Assembly (NCBI RefSeq): GCF_905475465.1
Contig: NC_062242.1
Coordinates: 5,235,501 to 5,299,500, forward strand
From: Pieris napi
Taxonomy: Eukaryota; Arthropoda; Insecta; Lepidoptera; Pieridae
Direction of reading: 5' to 3'
Length of the DNA: 64,000 bases
Shown: in pieces, positions 36,441-49,690 of the stretch
Numbering within the stretch: the first letter of the stretch is position 1
Layout of the letters: each line of letters opens with the position of its first letter
Position numbers and translations under genes: made by a program
The notes under the pieces: generated by a model
What the model saw: the letters and a program-made list of their open reading frames with translations, nothing else
The model's database searches: none
What the model was told of the DNA's origin: nothing

Positions 36441-38447
36441 AAATATAAATTTTTTTTCATTAAACTGTTTTTATTAAGATGCTTAAAATAATTAAAAACA
36501 TTGTGCACCATTTCACGAGATTGCCCTGGTAATGTTTGAAAAAAGATCAACATGTATAAAATAATAATAATATAAAACAGTAAAGATCAACATAAACAGT
36601 AGCAAAAGAAAAACAATAACTGTCTCTTTTATACTCTGATGAGTATCGCGATAGACCGAGCGCGAGAGAGACGGACAGTCTTTTCGTGATGTATTTGTGA
36701 TTGTATTTCAGTTTGACATGACGTCTCGCGCTTATTCACAGACACTACACAAGCACAAAGTGTAAATGTGTTGAAGCCGCCAGCTTTAGATAACATACCT
36801 ATACTTACGAATATAAAAGTGTATTACTATTTAACCTTTAAATTGATACACTGATATCAACATTAAGTTGTGAACATCTTGATTGCACTAATTTTTTTTT
36901 TTCTCATATTTTAAATATTGCCAACCTAACTGGAACTGTCGCGAATTTCCTTGATTCAGTAGTTTTTAACAAACTTTAAAGGAGGTAACAAGTCGACGTG
37001 CGGTTTTTTTAACGTCGGCTCATAAAAGGTATAAATCTTTAAACAAATAATATCAGTACTTAATATTTAGTAAGAATTTTGTATTTTATTATATTGTTAT
37101 CATAGGGACATTCGTCTATAGTTTAATATATCATGTAGTTTTAGAAAACATATCTTAATTACTCTATAAAAATTTAATTTTTTCGCAATAGAGCAAGTCC
37201 AGACAATAAGCTAATCGAATTTATTGTATCCATCTCAATGTCTGATGAAAATATTATTAATTTATTATTTTATTATTCTGCTTATAAGAATTTTACTGGG
37301 ACCTGATATGAAACAAAATATTCCGAAACCCACCTGCGATGCTAAAAACTTTTGTATACAAAACGAAAAATGGCCTTTATATGAAGTATCTATAACTAAC
37401 GAAAAACTGTTTTGACGATCACTAAACAGTTTCCTTGTTATGCTTGTGTTTGTGTGTGGTTTTTCTACTGCCATTTATTTTAAATTTTAGTATAATTATT
37501 ATTATTTATTAATATATAAGGCGTTTATATAATAAACAAAATTTCCAAAAAAAAATAACACATATTGTTCATTTAAAATCAGGGAGTTCAAAATTCTAGT
37601 CATGTATGAAATTTTTCTTAATAACGTGAACTTTGTTTATTATTGTCCTTTTAATCATGCATTTTTGATAAGCCTACGTTCTCTTATAATTAATATATGA
37701 AGTGTTTGTAATTAAAAAGTACCAAACAACAAAAGACTAAAAGAAATCGCTATAGTTTCCCTAAAATGTACCCGCCCTTGTTTATGTAAGTGTAGAGACA
37801 TTATTTAAAACAATAAATATAATATTTAAGTATTGTGTCCAATTTTAGAAAAAAAAAGAACATTTTAAATGTACTTTCACTGAGTTACAAATGACTGAGA
37901 AAATGCTGTAACAGTGAGTGCTAATGAGGTGCAAGAATGTTCTGCCATGTTCGTCGGTATTTTTAACTTTCAAGTTTTATATAGCACCTATTGGACTAAC
38001 AAGCACATGGAAAAATTAACATGTGAAATGAACCAACGTGAATAACGCTTAGAAGGCTGTTACTATATCTTCTTTATTATCTTTTTCTGAGCGGTACAGG
38101 TGTGTACGTAAGTGAATGCAATATTTCCATCGCAGGGGTCGAAAGCCAAGAGTCGCAACCCTATCCCCACACCCATATGATATAAGGTCAATGTACAATG
38201 TACGGCATCATGTTCAAAATATTATTTAACACGGATAATAATGTTTAATAATTTATTTATATGAGATGCTTGTATACTAGTTTTTTTTTTTAAAGAGATC
38301 TTATAAAAATAATATTCCGTTCGGGGTTCGATTAATAAATAAGGAATAATTTTATTCAGAATCTTCATCTGTTAATTCCGCATCAGAAGTAAGTCCTCCC
38401 TCACCGTCTGAAATACAAATATGTGTTTGTAATTTAACTATTGTAAA
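36441..38447. other. Gene-poor interval
   Basis: A GC-richer patch at about 36640-36790 has no frame or element. An open frame at 37236-37415 begins with a hydrophobic segment and holds CDAKNFCIQNEKWP, but it has no convincing splice context. No gene is supported. Confidence 0.35.
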
Positions 38448-39000
38448 GCCCCATCCACATGCTTGACAAACAATGGCAAACAGCCAACAGCAAACAGCAG
38501 ACACGGACATGTGGATGGGTGCTTGTCGTTGTTTGCCTGTTTGTGTTTGTGTTGGGCAGTGTTCGGCATCGGTGTCGGTTTATCTTGCCAGATCAAAGGA
38601 TGTTTGGCAAACAGTTTGCTACGTATCCACACGTTTGGCAGCGATCAAAATGCGCGCGAGCTTGCGGGAGGCGGACGTATTTACTTGCTACACTTTTTCA
38701 ATTAAAGCCCAAATAATAGGTCTAAAGCAGTACCTTGTACGATTTCTATGTATTTTAATCATCCACCATCGTCTTTGCTTTCTTCTCTTTTTCCTTTTTT
38801 CTTTCTCTTGCTTTAATTTATAATAAAAATATGTCAACCCGAAAGTAATAGCTGCCACAAGCTCGTCGTCCACCATGTTTGCCGATTCGGTATGTTATGA
38901 ACGTTCGCCAAGCATGTGGATGGCTGTTTGTGGTTGGTGTTTGGGACTTCGTTTGCTGTTTGCGGTGTTTGTGACAAACAGCCAGCGTGTGGATGCCCCA
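38448..39000. mobile_element. MITE rich in TGTTTG/CAAACA repeats
   Basis: The ends are imperfect inverted repeats (CCCCATCCACATGCTTG; the right end inverted is GGGGCATCCACACGCTGG). The first and last ~100 bp carry many copies of GCAAACA or its complement, and an internal copy of the end motif (AAGCATGTGGATGG) lies near 38908. Several overlapping open frames here are by-products of this repetitive sequence. Confidence 0.7.
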
Positions 39001-40364
39001 TAAGAATATTACAAGTGCAAGGAAAAATGTATTCTTTACCTGTACTTGTAATTGTTTGGAGTTGAAGTAGACGGATTCTGTACATTCGCGTTACACCAAA
39101 TTTGTGCAATATATGTAGCTCGCGGCATGATGAAGGAAAAGCTGTAGCTTCCAATTTGCTCGTTTTCTTATTAAATGCTTCGTTTTCATTTTTTGGTGTG
39201 TATATTCTGTTGAAAATTATACATCTCGCTTTATTAACAGTTGAAAATGCCTTGACATTATACATCAAACAAAATATTGAATAACGTCAAATGTAGTATT
39301 CATAACATCTGGATCAGTTACAATTGTGTACTCTCCCATTGTAATGAATTCTTCTTGGAATTTCGGCGATTTCAGTAAGAGCTGCAATGGTGTAGTTTTT
39401 GATTTCCTGTAAAACGACGGGTTAAAATCGCACCTCGTGAATGCCTGAAATGCAGCCATAGAAGTGCAAAGCTTTTCGCCCTACAGATAAAAGTTACCGG
39501 AAAGTCACTCTTTTCGGAGAGAAGTAATTTACCCCATACACCTGTGTTCCACAAAAAATTTACGGCATGCTGGAAAATGTTATCTCTTTGTGAAGTACTC
39601 TCAAGATCATTTAATTTTGTTGTTCGATATCATCATCACCTATATGCTAATCAGAGATATGTTGCTACCCTTGGCTTTTGACCCCTGCGCTGGAAATATG
39701 TACGGCGTTTATGGGTAAAGTATGTTTATATGTGTACAAAAGGATTACACAAATGCCGTACATGCAAAATAGGTCATTTATTATTATAAATTACCTATAT
39801 TAAATAATAATTATAGGCGAATTAAAAATTTGTACTGACTTCCGGCACAACTACTACATCTATTCACTATAACAAAGCCGTACATTAATAATTAGTCGTA
39901 ATTAATTTGTACCTGAGAAATTCCATCCACTCACGTACTCACCTGTACTGCTCAGAAATGACGGCATAGTGTGATAGTGCTCATAGTTCTGATATAGTAA
40001 CAGCCTTCTAAGCATCATTCGCGTTGGTTCATTTTATATGTTAATTTTGTCCATGGGCTTTTGTAGTCTACAATATTTATTTACAATTAAAGAAAACTGA
40101 CATTATTTCAACGACCTGGTAGGTAAACGTTTTCGCTTCGATGCTTAAATACATCTGTTTTCAGTGCTGTACCAAGTTATAATATTATAAATACACTTAT
40201 CATTTAATAATAAGTTTTGTTATGTAACGATTTATTATTTTTGTTTACATCCATGTAAAAGTAATTATGAGCTAATGTACTTACCTAAAATAATGGCTAT
40301 CTTTGTTACTTTAACGACAGGCACATTTTAAATATACATAGATATTAAAATTACGAAAGACTTA
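39001..40364. other. Intergenic
   Basis: The minus-strand open frames around 39265-39550 have no domain, and no paired splice sites give a longer product. Confidence 0.35.
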
Positions 40365-40880
40365 GACCTACAACGCACTAGCGGCTGGCCGCAATGCGGT
40401 GTGCCGCTGCGGCGGGCCGCACATCGATTATTATATGAAACCGCACGATAACAACGCACTGACTTGCGGTCAACCGTCAACCGCTCCGGTTGATCTGGAG
40501 CTGCGGCGAGCCGCACCGGTTGAATGATGCGGCGCGCCGCGTCCCCTCCACGCACTCGGCGCGGTTAGCCGTCCTACCTACGTCATCACATATAATTATT
40601 TAACAAATGTAAAAAAAAAATTGTAAACCTATTTTAAAAGAGTAAAAAATAAAAAAATAAAATATGTTTATTATGGAACATAAGATACATGTATCACTTA
40701 TTCCACGTCATGAAATTTGAATTTGTAATATTTCAAGAAGCACTGACGAGTGACGATTGCGGCAGACCGCAATAGGGACGGTTAGCCGGAATACGGCATG
40801 CCGCTACGGCAGACCGTATATACTGCGGCCTGCCGCAGCGGCACACCGCATCACGGCCAGCCGCTAGTGCGTTGTAGGCC
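40365..40880. mobile_element. PIF/Harbinger-type MITE with GCGGCNNGCCGC palindrome array
   Basis: The ends are long inverted repeats beginning G-A/G-CCTACAACGCACTAGCGG, flanked on both sides by TTA (40362-40364 and 40881-40883), the usual PIF/Harbinger target duplication. Short GC palindromes of the form GCGG-Y-NN-R-CCGC recur about a dozen times in the two end regions (for example GCGGCTGGCCGC, GCGGCGCGCCGC, GCGGCAGACCGC), with an AT-rich centre. No transposase is present. Confidence 0.8.
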
Positions 40881-41345
40881 TTATAATTATACTATTTTGG
40901 TTAACATTAATTTAGAATCTTAATTTAGTAAACTTTGTCGTCATGTTAAGAATGCCTAATTATTGTTTTGATTGTGTATTACAATAATTGTATGACTACA
41001 TAACAGATAATTCTGCACACGTGGTTGAAACCTATAATTTCACATCAAAAGGCATATTTATATTGGCGCATAGTAAGGAATAATTGTAGAAACTAAATCT
41101 AGCATTTTTTAAATTAATAATTAATCTTCGTTTTGTTTTTTTTTTTCATTTCAGAAAACACTGCATAAATTAACCGATAATACTAATCGATTTCGTTTTG
41201 GAGAAATTGCGGCTAAATATTTGCCATGACTAGCTAAGCAAAGTTAATTCAACACAAAGATAGGTTGACTAGAGAATAGAAAACATTGGTAATCTTTAAG
41301 ATTACTTACAACTACTTTAATAAATAAGAACAAAAGATTGCCAAT
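40881..41345. other. Intergenic spacer
   Basis: AT-rich sequence between two mobile elements; nothing supported. Confidence 0.4.
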
Positions 41346-42948
41346 GGTAGGGGAGCCCACGATGCTAAATGGGGATTTACTCGAGCGTCGTAGAGACCTA
41401 TTGGGATGCAAAGCTTAGATAAAAAGAAGAAAAAAATGTTATATGATAAATTCCTTTTCATCGGTGGGGGAAGCGGCTATAGATAGTTAAATATGTAAAA
41501 AAAAACTGTTGCATGGACATCCTCGAGCGCGTCAGATATTGATAGCATCTATGCCCTACGTATTTTTAATAATGTACGTATGTTAATCTGATCGTTTGCA
41601 TGATGCGGGTGGTTGTATTTAAGGGTTGAAAATTAAAAAAAAAAAATTTTTATCGAGCGCGTCAGATTTTCTAAGGGAGTGTTAAGTGCACCAAAAAAAA
41701 GCTCTCATTCACTAATCTGACGATTTCGATGGGACGCAAACCCACAGCCATTTTCTTAATTTGCAAAAAAAAATCGCAATTTTGAAATACTCAAGCGCGT
41801 CAGATTAAGATATATGTGGTTCATCTTTATGTTCTAAACGTACTGTCCCATAATCTGACGATTATCTAGAGGGATTCGCCTGATCTGACAAAAAAAAAAT
41901 AGAAAAACGGTTCACCTAAAGGGCCATGCCTGCAACTTCCCGCTAATTCCATTCCTGGGCGCTTAAAATTGATATTTTGAGCTCGCTGAGTTCAAAGAAA
42001 TAACATTTCTATGCATTTGAGCTCTCCCAGCTCGAAAGTCTGATAGAAGTTTCATAGAACACTATTTTTGGAATTTTCAAACCGCAATAACTTTTGAATG
42101 GATCAAGCAATTTTCACGCGGTTGGCGGCATTCGACGCAGTTTTATCATTCTCATAAATAATTTTGCAATTTTTATTGATCGAAGCACAAATTTCGGAGT
42201 AATCCCGAAAAAACACTTTTTCGGGTTTCTTTCGTGTACGATATCTCTCGAACGAATCAACCGCTTTTGACCAGCTTGGTGGCGATCGACGTGGTTTTTC
42301 AAGCTCAAAGGCGGATTAGTTTTTGAAATTGATCGATAAAGAAACCACTTTAAAAAAAAATATTTCTTATTTTTTTAAGATTTTTCGAAATTTCTCAAAA
42401 TCTATCGGTCCGAATCGGTTCAAATTCACAGGAAATGTAATTTTGAGGGAAATATTTAGAACGCCGTTTAGTAGATTCCGATCGGTTTAAGGAAATGTAG
42501 GCATCACGCAGCTGCACGCATTTAACTTTATCGACGAATTTTTGTTATTTCGGCTTGCGGAAATCGTCAGATTATATATTTTTCATTATTCTTGAATTAT
42601 TTCCTTCAAAATAAAAAAAAAATTAGCTACGCTCGAGAATGTCGAGATGACGTTTTTTTTTTACAACTTTGTTGCCCTCCCCTTTTTTTCCGTCACTCTC
42701 AAATTGTCAGATTAGTGGAATATACACTTTTTAGGATGTAATTAACTCACCCTACCTTAATCTGACGCGCTCGGGAATTTCTGATGGTCAATTTTTTTTT
42801 ACTAAACTGATCCTGTCTCCTTCACGTGCGGCCTTATATATGGGCCTCATATTTTGTGGAGGTACTTAACCGGGTACAAGGTATCCCCCTATATATTAAT
42901 CTGCCGCGCTTTAGTAAATCCCGAAATCCCCTCTTGGGCTCCCCTACC
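41346..42948 (-). mobile_element. 1.6-kb TIR element with subterminal motif array, copy 2 (inverted)
   Basis: It is the reverse complement of the 16083-17683 element over its full length, with only scattered differences visible by eye. Ends are GGTAGGGGAGCCCA at 41346 and its inverse at 42948. The near-intact length and low divergence suggest recent movement by a transposase in trans. Confidence 0.8.
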
Positions 42949-45117
42949 ACAACCCCGCCAATCCTTCTACGTCAGTGTGTAGGATTTTTTTAACGATACC
43001 TCGCGGCGATTTTTAAGGATTTTGTATTATTAGACAATAATTTCTTATTATGATACGGCTAGTGACATCTAACGTCAAAATTAGTAATTATGTACCGTGA
43101 ATGTTCAATAGTTTGCCTATTTACTTCGTCTTTGCCGATTGGTTTTAATGTTATCAACCGCTTGCTATTAAAGATTACAATATGAAATTTACAAAATCTT
43201 ATTTAAACTAAATTGTTTTTGTAGTATAGATATTACATTAGTTTTAGCAATACTTGCATTATTTTGCTTTTGCTTTTTTGAAACACTGGTCTTTGGCACG
43301 ACTATTTATTTATACTCGTTCATATTAATTTTACTCCTTACTATCAGGAGATATAAAATTCATAATTATTATTTGAAATCAGTCCAGTAAAAGCACTCCT
43401 TTAGAAATTGACAATAATACACAGCTTTTAATGTGAAGAGTTTATTTTTTGGCCCACTCTCAACAACAATATATTTTTCTTTAAACTAGTAAATTAACAT
43501 AAATAATGAGAACAATATAAGAATCACAAGTATTTCGTCACTAGGTACCGTACAGGCTCATCGAATTAAAACAATTTTTCACGAAAATAAATACTATTCA
43601 ACTTGAAGTTTACCTTGCTAGGAATATCCAATTTAAGAAGCGAATTAATACGATGAAACACTGAGGGCACCTATCTCTGATTAAGTCGAATGAGATGTAA
43701 ATTTTTATCAGAGCATGATTTAACCGTAACCTATAGAAAAATATCTTTGATATGCTAATTCCGTCAGTGCCTGGATCACAAATGAGTATAAATAACACAA
43801 TTTATTTTGTATCTTACTTTGTACCTCATTTAATGTATCACCACATCTAGACCCTACACGTTTAAATTAATCAGACCTGTCGGAAGACGAAATATCGAAG
43901 TTATATCCCAATAGCTCACCAGGCTTACTTTCACACACTGAAATGTATCACAGATAAAGATTGTAATTTTGACAATGTTTTAAATACTTCAAAAAACAAG
44001 ATTTTCATATTTAACTACTTATAGATTTGAAATTTTTTGTCTACTATGTAGTTAACAATGAATCGACAAAATATTGAAATAATCCCAACAATACTGACAA
44101 GGCAGTCTCTATTTTGGTATAAATAAATGACATTAAATAGAGTTGAAGATATGCTGACCAAATAGCACAACTCTTCACGCGAAATCCACAAATTTTTAGA
44201 ACCCCAGAGAGCATTTTCACAATATGAACACAAATGCTCCCATTATCCCTCAGACAGAGCAATGAGCAATTTGCAAGCCGTTACAAATTGTAACCATTCC
44301 TCTGCCTTGTTACAGTCACAGAATTTAATTCTTCATAAGCTGAATTTGAAGCTTTAGAAGCCCAATGATAACCTTGATATTCAAGTTGCAAAGGGCCATT
44401 TTTATTTTAATATTCTGTGACTTTACCGCTTCAATAATTAATGACATAAAGGAAGCACACAAGTGAAACCAGGTTATATCCATAAATGTAGTTAAATTTT
44501 CACAACATCTCAATTTGTTAAGAGTTACATTTACTCCTCTCTCTCTCCAACTCTAGATGTTTAACCTGGCTTAGTAATAACAACGGCTTGACATACAATG
44601 CATTGTTTCAAGCGGAGGGAAACAATGCTTTAAACACTGACAGCAAGAATCTGTTTTAATTTTTTTAACGTTGCATATTTGAGCTAGACTTATAACCTAC
44701 CCATACAACAGAAATTTTGAAGTGATATTAATTTGAATGTTATTACAACATGAAATAAAACTGGCGCTAGCTCAAATCATAACAATATGGATAGGACTTA
44801 ATTTTAAAGCTGAAAGTCTACCACAATTTATTTTAAATCCACATACAAATCTAGATAGACTCACACAATAGGTGTTCTGATAAATATTTTTACTTTTTAA
44901 CAATCATAGGAAACCACGCACAGAATCCAATATGGACAAAGAGCGTCCGGGGTACCTTTCACGAGACCCGATGTTTGTTTATATACACTTTAAAAAAGTA
45001 ACCTTCTCAAAGGTCAGTGTCTTATATCACGATAAACTATATACACTCACATTTTGTTATAATAAATTCATTACACTTTTTACAAATTGTTTTTGTAGTC
45101 ATCGAAAGGCGGCGGCG
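42949..45117. other. Intergenic, 3' side of me31B
   Basis: The right part probably includes the me31B 3' UTR (minus strand). No other gene or repeat is recognised. Confidence 0.35.
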
Positions 45118-47581
45118 TTACTTGTCCGCGCCGTCATCTTCTTCACAGACGCGCGCCACATACAGGGCGGGGTCGATTACCTTCGGGATCGGCTTTATCT
45201 CCGTGCCGAGTTCCTGCTCGATACGGTGGAGAGCAAACCGATCCTCGTACGTGATGAGATTGATGGCGATACCGAGATGGCCGAAGCGGCCCGACCGCCC
45301 GATGCGGTGCAGATACGTCTCGGCCATGCGCGGGAAGTCGAAGTTGATGACGACGTTCACGGCTTGCACGTCGATACCGCGCGTGAACAGATCTGAGCAT
45401 ACGAGATTGCGGCACAAACCCGCGCGGAAGTCGTGGAACACGCGGTTCCTGTGCGCTTGCGCCATCCGCGCATGGATGTAGTAGCAGCAGTAGCCCAACT
45501 CTGTTATCTTCTTGGCGAGCAACTCCACGCGCTGAGTCGAATTGCAAAATATTATTGATTGGTTAATTTGTAACTGTAACAAAGAAGATAAAATTACGTT
45601 TAAATCATAAACTCTCATACTTAATATTCAAGGATAAAATCAATTCACTGACTTGTACCTTTGAAAAGAGTGTATTTAAACAGTGCACTTTTTGTCTTTC
45701 TTGTACAAATGCATAATATTGTGTGACTCCTTTCAGTGTTAGTTCCTCCATCAGGTTAATCTCATATGGTTCCCGGAGATGTTTTTCCATGAACTGTTTT
45801 ACACTTAATGGGAAAGTGGCTGAGAATAGCAAGATTTGGCGTTCTTTTGGTAATCTGAAATTTTATTTATATAACTATACAATGTGGGGTTAGAATAAGC
45901 CATTAAGCAAAAACTAATGAACATGCTGCTATTCAAAAACCATATTCACTGAACTTTGTTTAGTAATTTTAATATAAACACATATAGTCATATTATGCTT
46001 GTAATATCAATATTTAACAAAAAAAAAAGGTACATACCTTGAGATAACCAAGTCTAGCATGCCTTTGAAGTCTTGAGAGAGAAGTTTGTCAGCTTCATCA
46101 AGTACCAACATTCTACACTGGTCCATTTTAGCTACTTGCTTGTCCATGAGATCAATAATACGGCCAGGTGTGGCAATTATCACTTGAACTGAAGTAAAGA
46201 ATTTTATTTAGCAAAATTCAAATATTTAAAAATTAAATTACTACTAATTTGTAATACAAAAACCACACCAACTCTACAACTGCTACTTTACTGAATGTGA
46301 TAATCATCCCAAAGGATAATTCAATGTTTTTTTGTAATATTATCATAAGATAATTAAAGAAAATATTATATATAATATAATATATATATAATATAGGGCG
46401 GATATAAAGCATAATAAAAATAACGAACCATTTTGGTATATACGCATGATGTCATCTCTGAGGTTTGTGCCTCCTGTTGTCACCATCACACGTATATCAG
46501 TGTGTTTTGCCAACTCAATGCAGATTTGTGAAGTTTGTAATGCTAATTCTCTTGTTGGTACCACAATTAAAGCTTGGATACAATCTTTTTTAGGATCCAC
46601 CTTTAAAAAAATTGAAGGTCAGTACTGCATAACAAAAAACACAAGTATAACATGATAAAGTATTATCAGCATTGGTGTTATCACTTATAGAAAGTGAAGG
46701 GGAATCCAAACAATATCATCACAAGATTATTTTTCTCAAATACAGACATACAGACAACACACACACGCAATATCTACCTGTTCTATTACTGGAATACAAT
46801 ATGCACCCGTTTTTCCAGTCCCATTCTTGGCCCTAGCAAGTACATCTTTACCACTGAGAGCAATGGGTATTGAAGCCTCTTGAATAGGTGATGGCTTTTC
46901 CCATCCTTTTTCAAAAATACCCATAAGGATTTCTCTCTTGAGGCAAAATTCTTCAAACTCATTTCCTCTTGTGTCTGTTACATCCTAAAATTTTAATACT
47001 AATAAGTAAAAGAACTAAAACAACACAATTCTTTGGAATGCATAAATCATTAACAGAAATAGTTAAGTTTTTTGTTACACATTAAATTTTATAGTAAAAA
47101 TTGTTCTTAATGAAGGATGAAGATGATAAAAACTCATTGCATAAAAAGATAAAAATAATATTTACAATAATTGTTTGATAAATCAGGCCTAATATTGAAG
47201 TCATATTTTCATCTCAAATTATAATAATTAATATTTATACTAATATAATGTTTGTTAGGTACTAAAATTAACAATGTTATCCTATCAACCTCTGCAAATG
47301 TTAAAATTAATTTAGTTAAGATCTAAGTATAAATTACTATAAGTAAATGCTCACACTGGTTTTTATTCTTCCATCTTTAGGCGGCAGTTTTAATTTTGAT
47401 TTCCATCCCATGTCATCAACAGTTTTATCAACATCTCTATAATTAAATAAAAGTCGTTAGAGTGAAAAATGAGAATGAAGAACAATGCAGGTAGTTACAC
47501 TACCAAGAAAACTTACCCTTTCTGATTATTTATACTGTTTCCGACGTGATTTATTGCACTAATTCTGTTTTCGGTCATCAT
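45118..47581 (-). CDS. me31B: ATP-dependent RNA helicase Me31B (DDX6/Dhh1 family)
   Basis: Seven coding exons on the minus strand: 47581-47517, 47436-47355, 46984-46778, 46600-46429, 46188-46038, 45854-45659, 45573-45118. All phases fit and give 442 residues. The protein begins MMTEN, like the fly orthologue. Motifs: Q motif region (GWEKPSPIQEASIP), Walker A AKNGTGKT (101-108), PTREL (about 133-137), DEAD (206-209), SAT (237-239), ARGID-equivalent TRGID and HRIGRSGR (380-387). Known role: DEAD-box helicase of P-bodies and germ granules that represses translation and promotes decapping with EDC3, Tral/LSM14 and 4E-T. The C-terminal tail after ALYVARVCE is shorter than in fly. GC content is highest in the last exon. 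Confidence 0.96.
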
Positions 47582-47606
47582 TAATACACTTTTCTTAGTA
47601 GGATGA

Positions 47607-48260
47607 CTAAAATTAGAAACTTATCTCAAATCTAGTTCAGTCCACAACAAAACAAATTTCACGATAAGCCACTTTTTCGACACATATATTTAGGAAGTAA
47701 ATCACGTAAGTAAGTGGATTCTCTGGATATCTGCAACAGTAAAAAACAAAGATAATAAGTTATTCGCAACACATAAATAGCAAATAAGAAAAAATAGACG
47801 CGTCAACAACAGTAAGATCTTCCAATACTTATACAATTTATTTATCGACGCAGTTTCTCCGTTACAATTGTTTGTAATAACATAGATAGAAGGGAAACAA
47901 ATAAATGAGAAACATTTAACTAAACTAGGATTATTACTGAATATAAACAATTGATTATTAAGATACAGAAAGATTAAATTGACCTTTGAGAAAACGATAT
48001 TAAATTTTAATATGGCCGCCGCAAAAACAAACTACCATGGAAAGTGTTAGTAAAATCAATAATTATAATAATTTAAACGTGAAAAAATAACGAATAAGTA
48101 GAAAAAACTTAATTGAGTGCATATGACTTAATTTACATCTAATATTACCTTAATAAAACTTTATAAAAGACGACGACACTTGATTCTCGACGACGACATC
48201 ACAAAGTAACCAATTGAAACGACAGACCGGTGTGTTGCAATATATAAAACCGCAATTTGC
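47607..48260 (-). promoter_or_regulatory. me31B: me31B 5' UTR intron and promoter region
   Basis: An acceptor (TTTCTAATTTTAG) ends at 47607, just upstream of the ATG. A donor (AAG, then GTAATA at 48148) marks a likely noncoding first exon that starts near 48200-48240. A TATATA sequence lies at about 48240-48247 (minus strand). The first exon boundary is inferred from consensus only. Confidence 0.5.
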
Positions 48261-48819
48261 GTTTTATCTATTTTCATTTGGTGTGACCTACGATTTACCA
48301 ACGTTGTTATTTACACTGGCAATTACAATCAAAACATGTCAAAATATTTTTTTTGGCAGAAATTAAATGAAACATAATTTAAAGTTATAAAAACTAAAAT
48401 ACAATTTTTTATACTAACGTTAGCTTAGCTTTTTGCACTTTCCTCTCTTAACATAAACTGGATATTATCTTTTATTTCATGATGTAATTCATTATATACC
48501 ATTACCCAGAAATAAAGTTATATTATATTAGAAATTAATAAAAAAAGTATAACCAATCATCCTAACGGCACAAGAAATAGTTATTTGTGAGTGTTGTTTT
48601 TAAAGACTGAACACTACAAATTATGGAAGCCTTTTGTAATTAACGTTTTGTTACGCACCACCACACTCTAACACCAGATTTATAAATAGGCTATCTACTC
48701 TTTGAGTTAATATTTAATTTCAAATCCAAAAATTAGCACTATTTTTAGAAATCCATAGAGGCCATTTAGCACCCATTCGTGAAATTTTGAGCGCGAGTTG
48801 GTATAATAATATTAGTATT
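48261..48819. other. Intergenic between me31B promoter and MITE
   Basis: AT-rich, no feature supported. Confidence 0.4.
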
Positions 48820-49597
48820 GTGCGTTTTCCAATTACAGAGCATAATGCGACTCAGTGCCGCACAATGCCGCATAATGCTGAAGCTTAATTGAAACGTGAA
48901 TTAATTTTCAAATGCATCAGCAGAGAGCGCTAAGTCAGTGTTGAAAAAATAATGTGGTTAACAATAATAATTAGTTGAAAACTTTTTACGCTTATTTTAA
49001 TAATCAAATTATTTCATTAACATTTTTTTACTGAAATAAGAGAAAACCTTTAAAGAATATAAGGTTTTAACAAGCTAAATTAACAGTAAAATATATAGTT
49101 TCATGTAAGAAGTTTACATCATTTACGTTTTGAGTAATTTTTTTTAAATCATTTCTAAAAAAATTATATACTTTTTCAAAACCATTGCAATGTTTACAAA
49201 AGTATAATCCTGTAAAATAAATTTGTTTACAGATCCGAATTTTAAAATAAAATTGTATTCATATTTTAAATGTGGAATATAAAAAAAGTAACTATTTATA
49301 CCTTCATCCATACTTATATTTATTTTTTTTAGCAGTTTGAAATAACTTTAATTATTTTCAAAATCTACGACGAAACGAAAGCCTTTCAATATTTACTAAC
49401 GAAAATTTCGATAAATGCCAACTTAATGAAAAACACTGGTAAATTTTCTGTCACTGTGTTGGTATTTTTTCCGAGAAGCACGCTAGAGCATTAGTTTTGA
49501 GAGTACTCAATTGTGCGAAGCGTTGTTGTAGTTGGAACATTCAACGTTGAGCATTATGCCGCATAATGCGCTCTAGTGCTGTAATTGGAAAACGCAC
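48820..49597. mobile_element. MITE with GTGCGTTTTCCAATTACAG ends
   Basis: Exact 19-bp inverted termini are flanked by ATT on both sides. Motifs of the form GCCGCATAATGC recur near both ends (about 48840-48880 and 49550-49572). The body is AT-rich with no transposase. Confidence 0.8.
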
Positions 49598-49690
49598 ATT
49601 AAAACCCAACCCATTCATCACAGAGTAGTTAATAATATGTTTGTTTTAGCATAGCATGGTCTGTGGTCTTTTTCACCAACTTTTAATGTA

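Noticed and set aside
37236..37415. Secreted cystine-knot-like fragment (CDAKNFCIQNEKWP)
   Set aside because: Slight resemblance to the start of a Spaetzle-type domain, but there is no supported donor, no downstream cystine-knot exon, and an opposite-strand frame of equal quality.
38459..38823. Several overlapping frames on both strands
   Set aside because: They arise from the CAAACA-rich repeat sequence of a MITE.
45017..45481. Plus-strand frames opposite the me31B last exon
   Set aside because: Shadows of the GC-rich helicase exon on the other strand.
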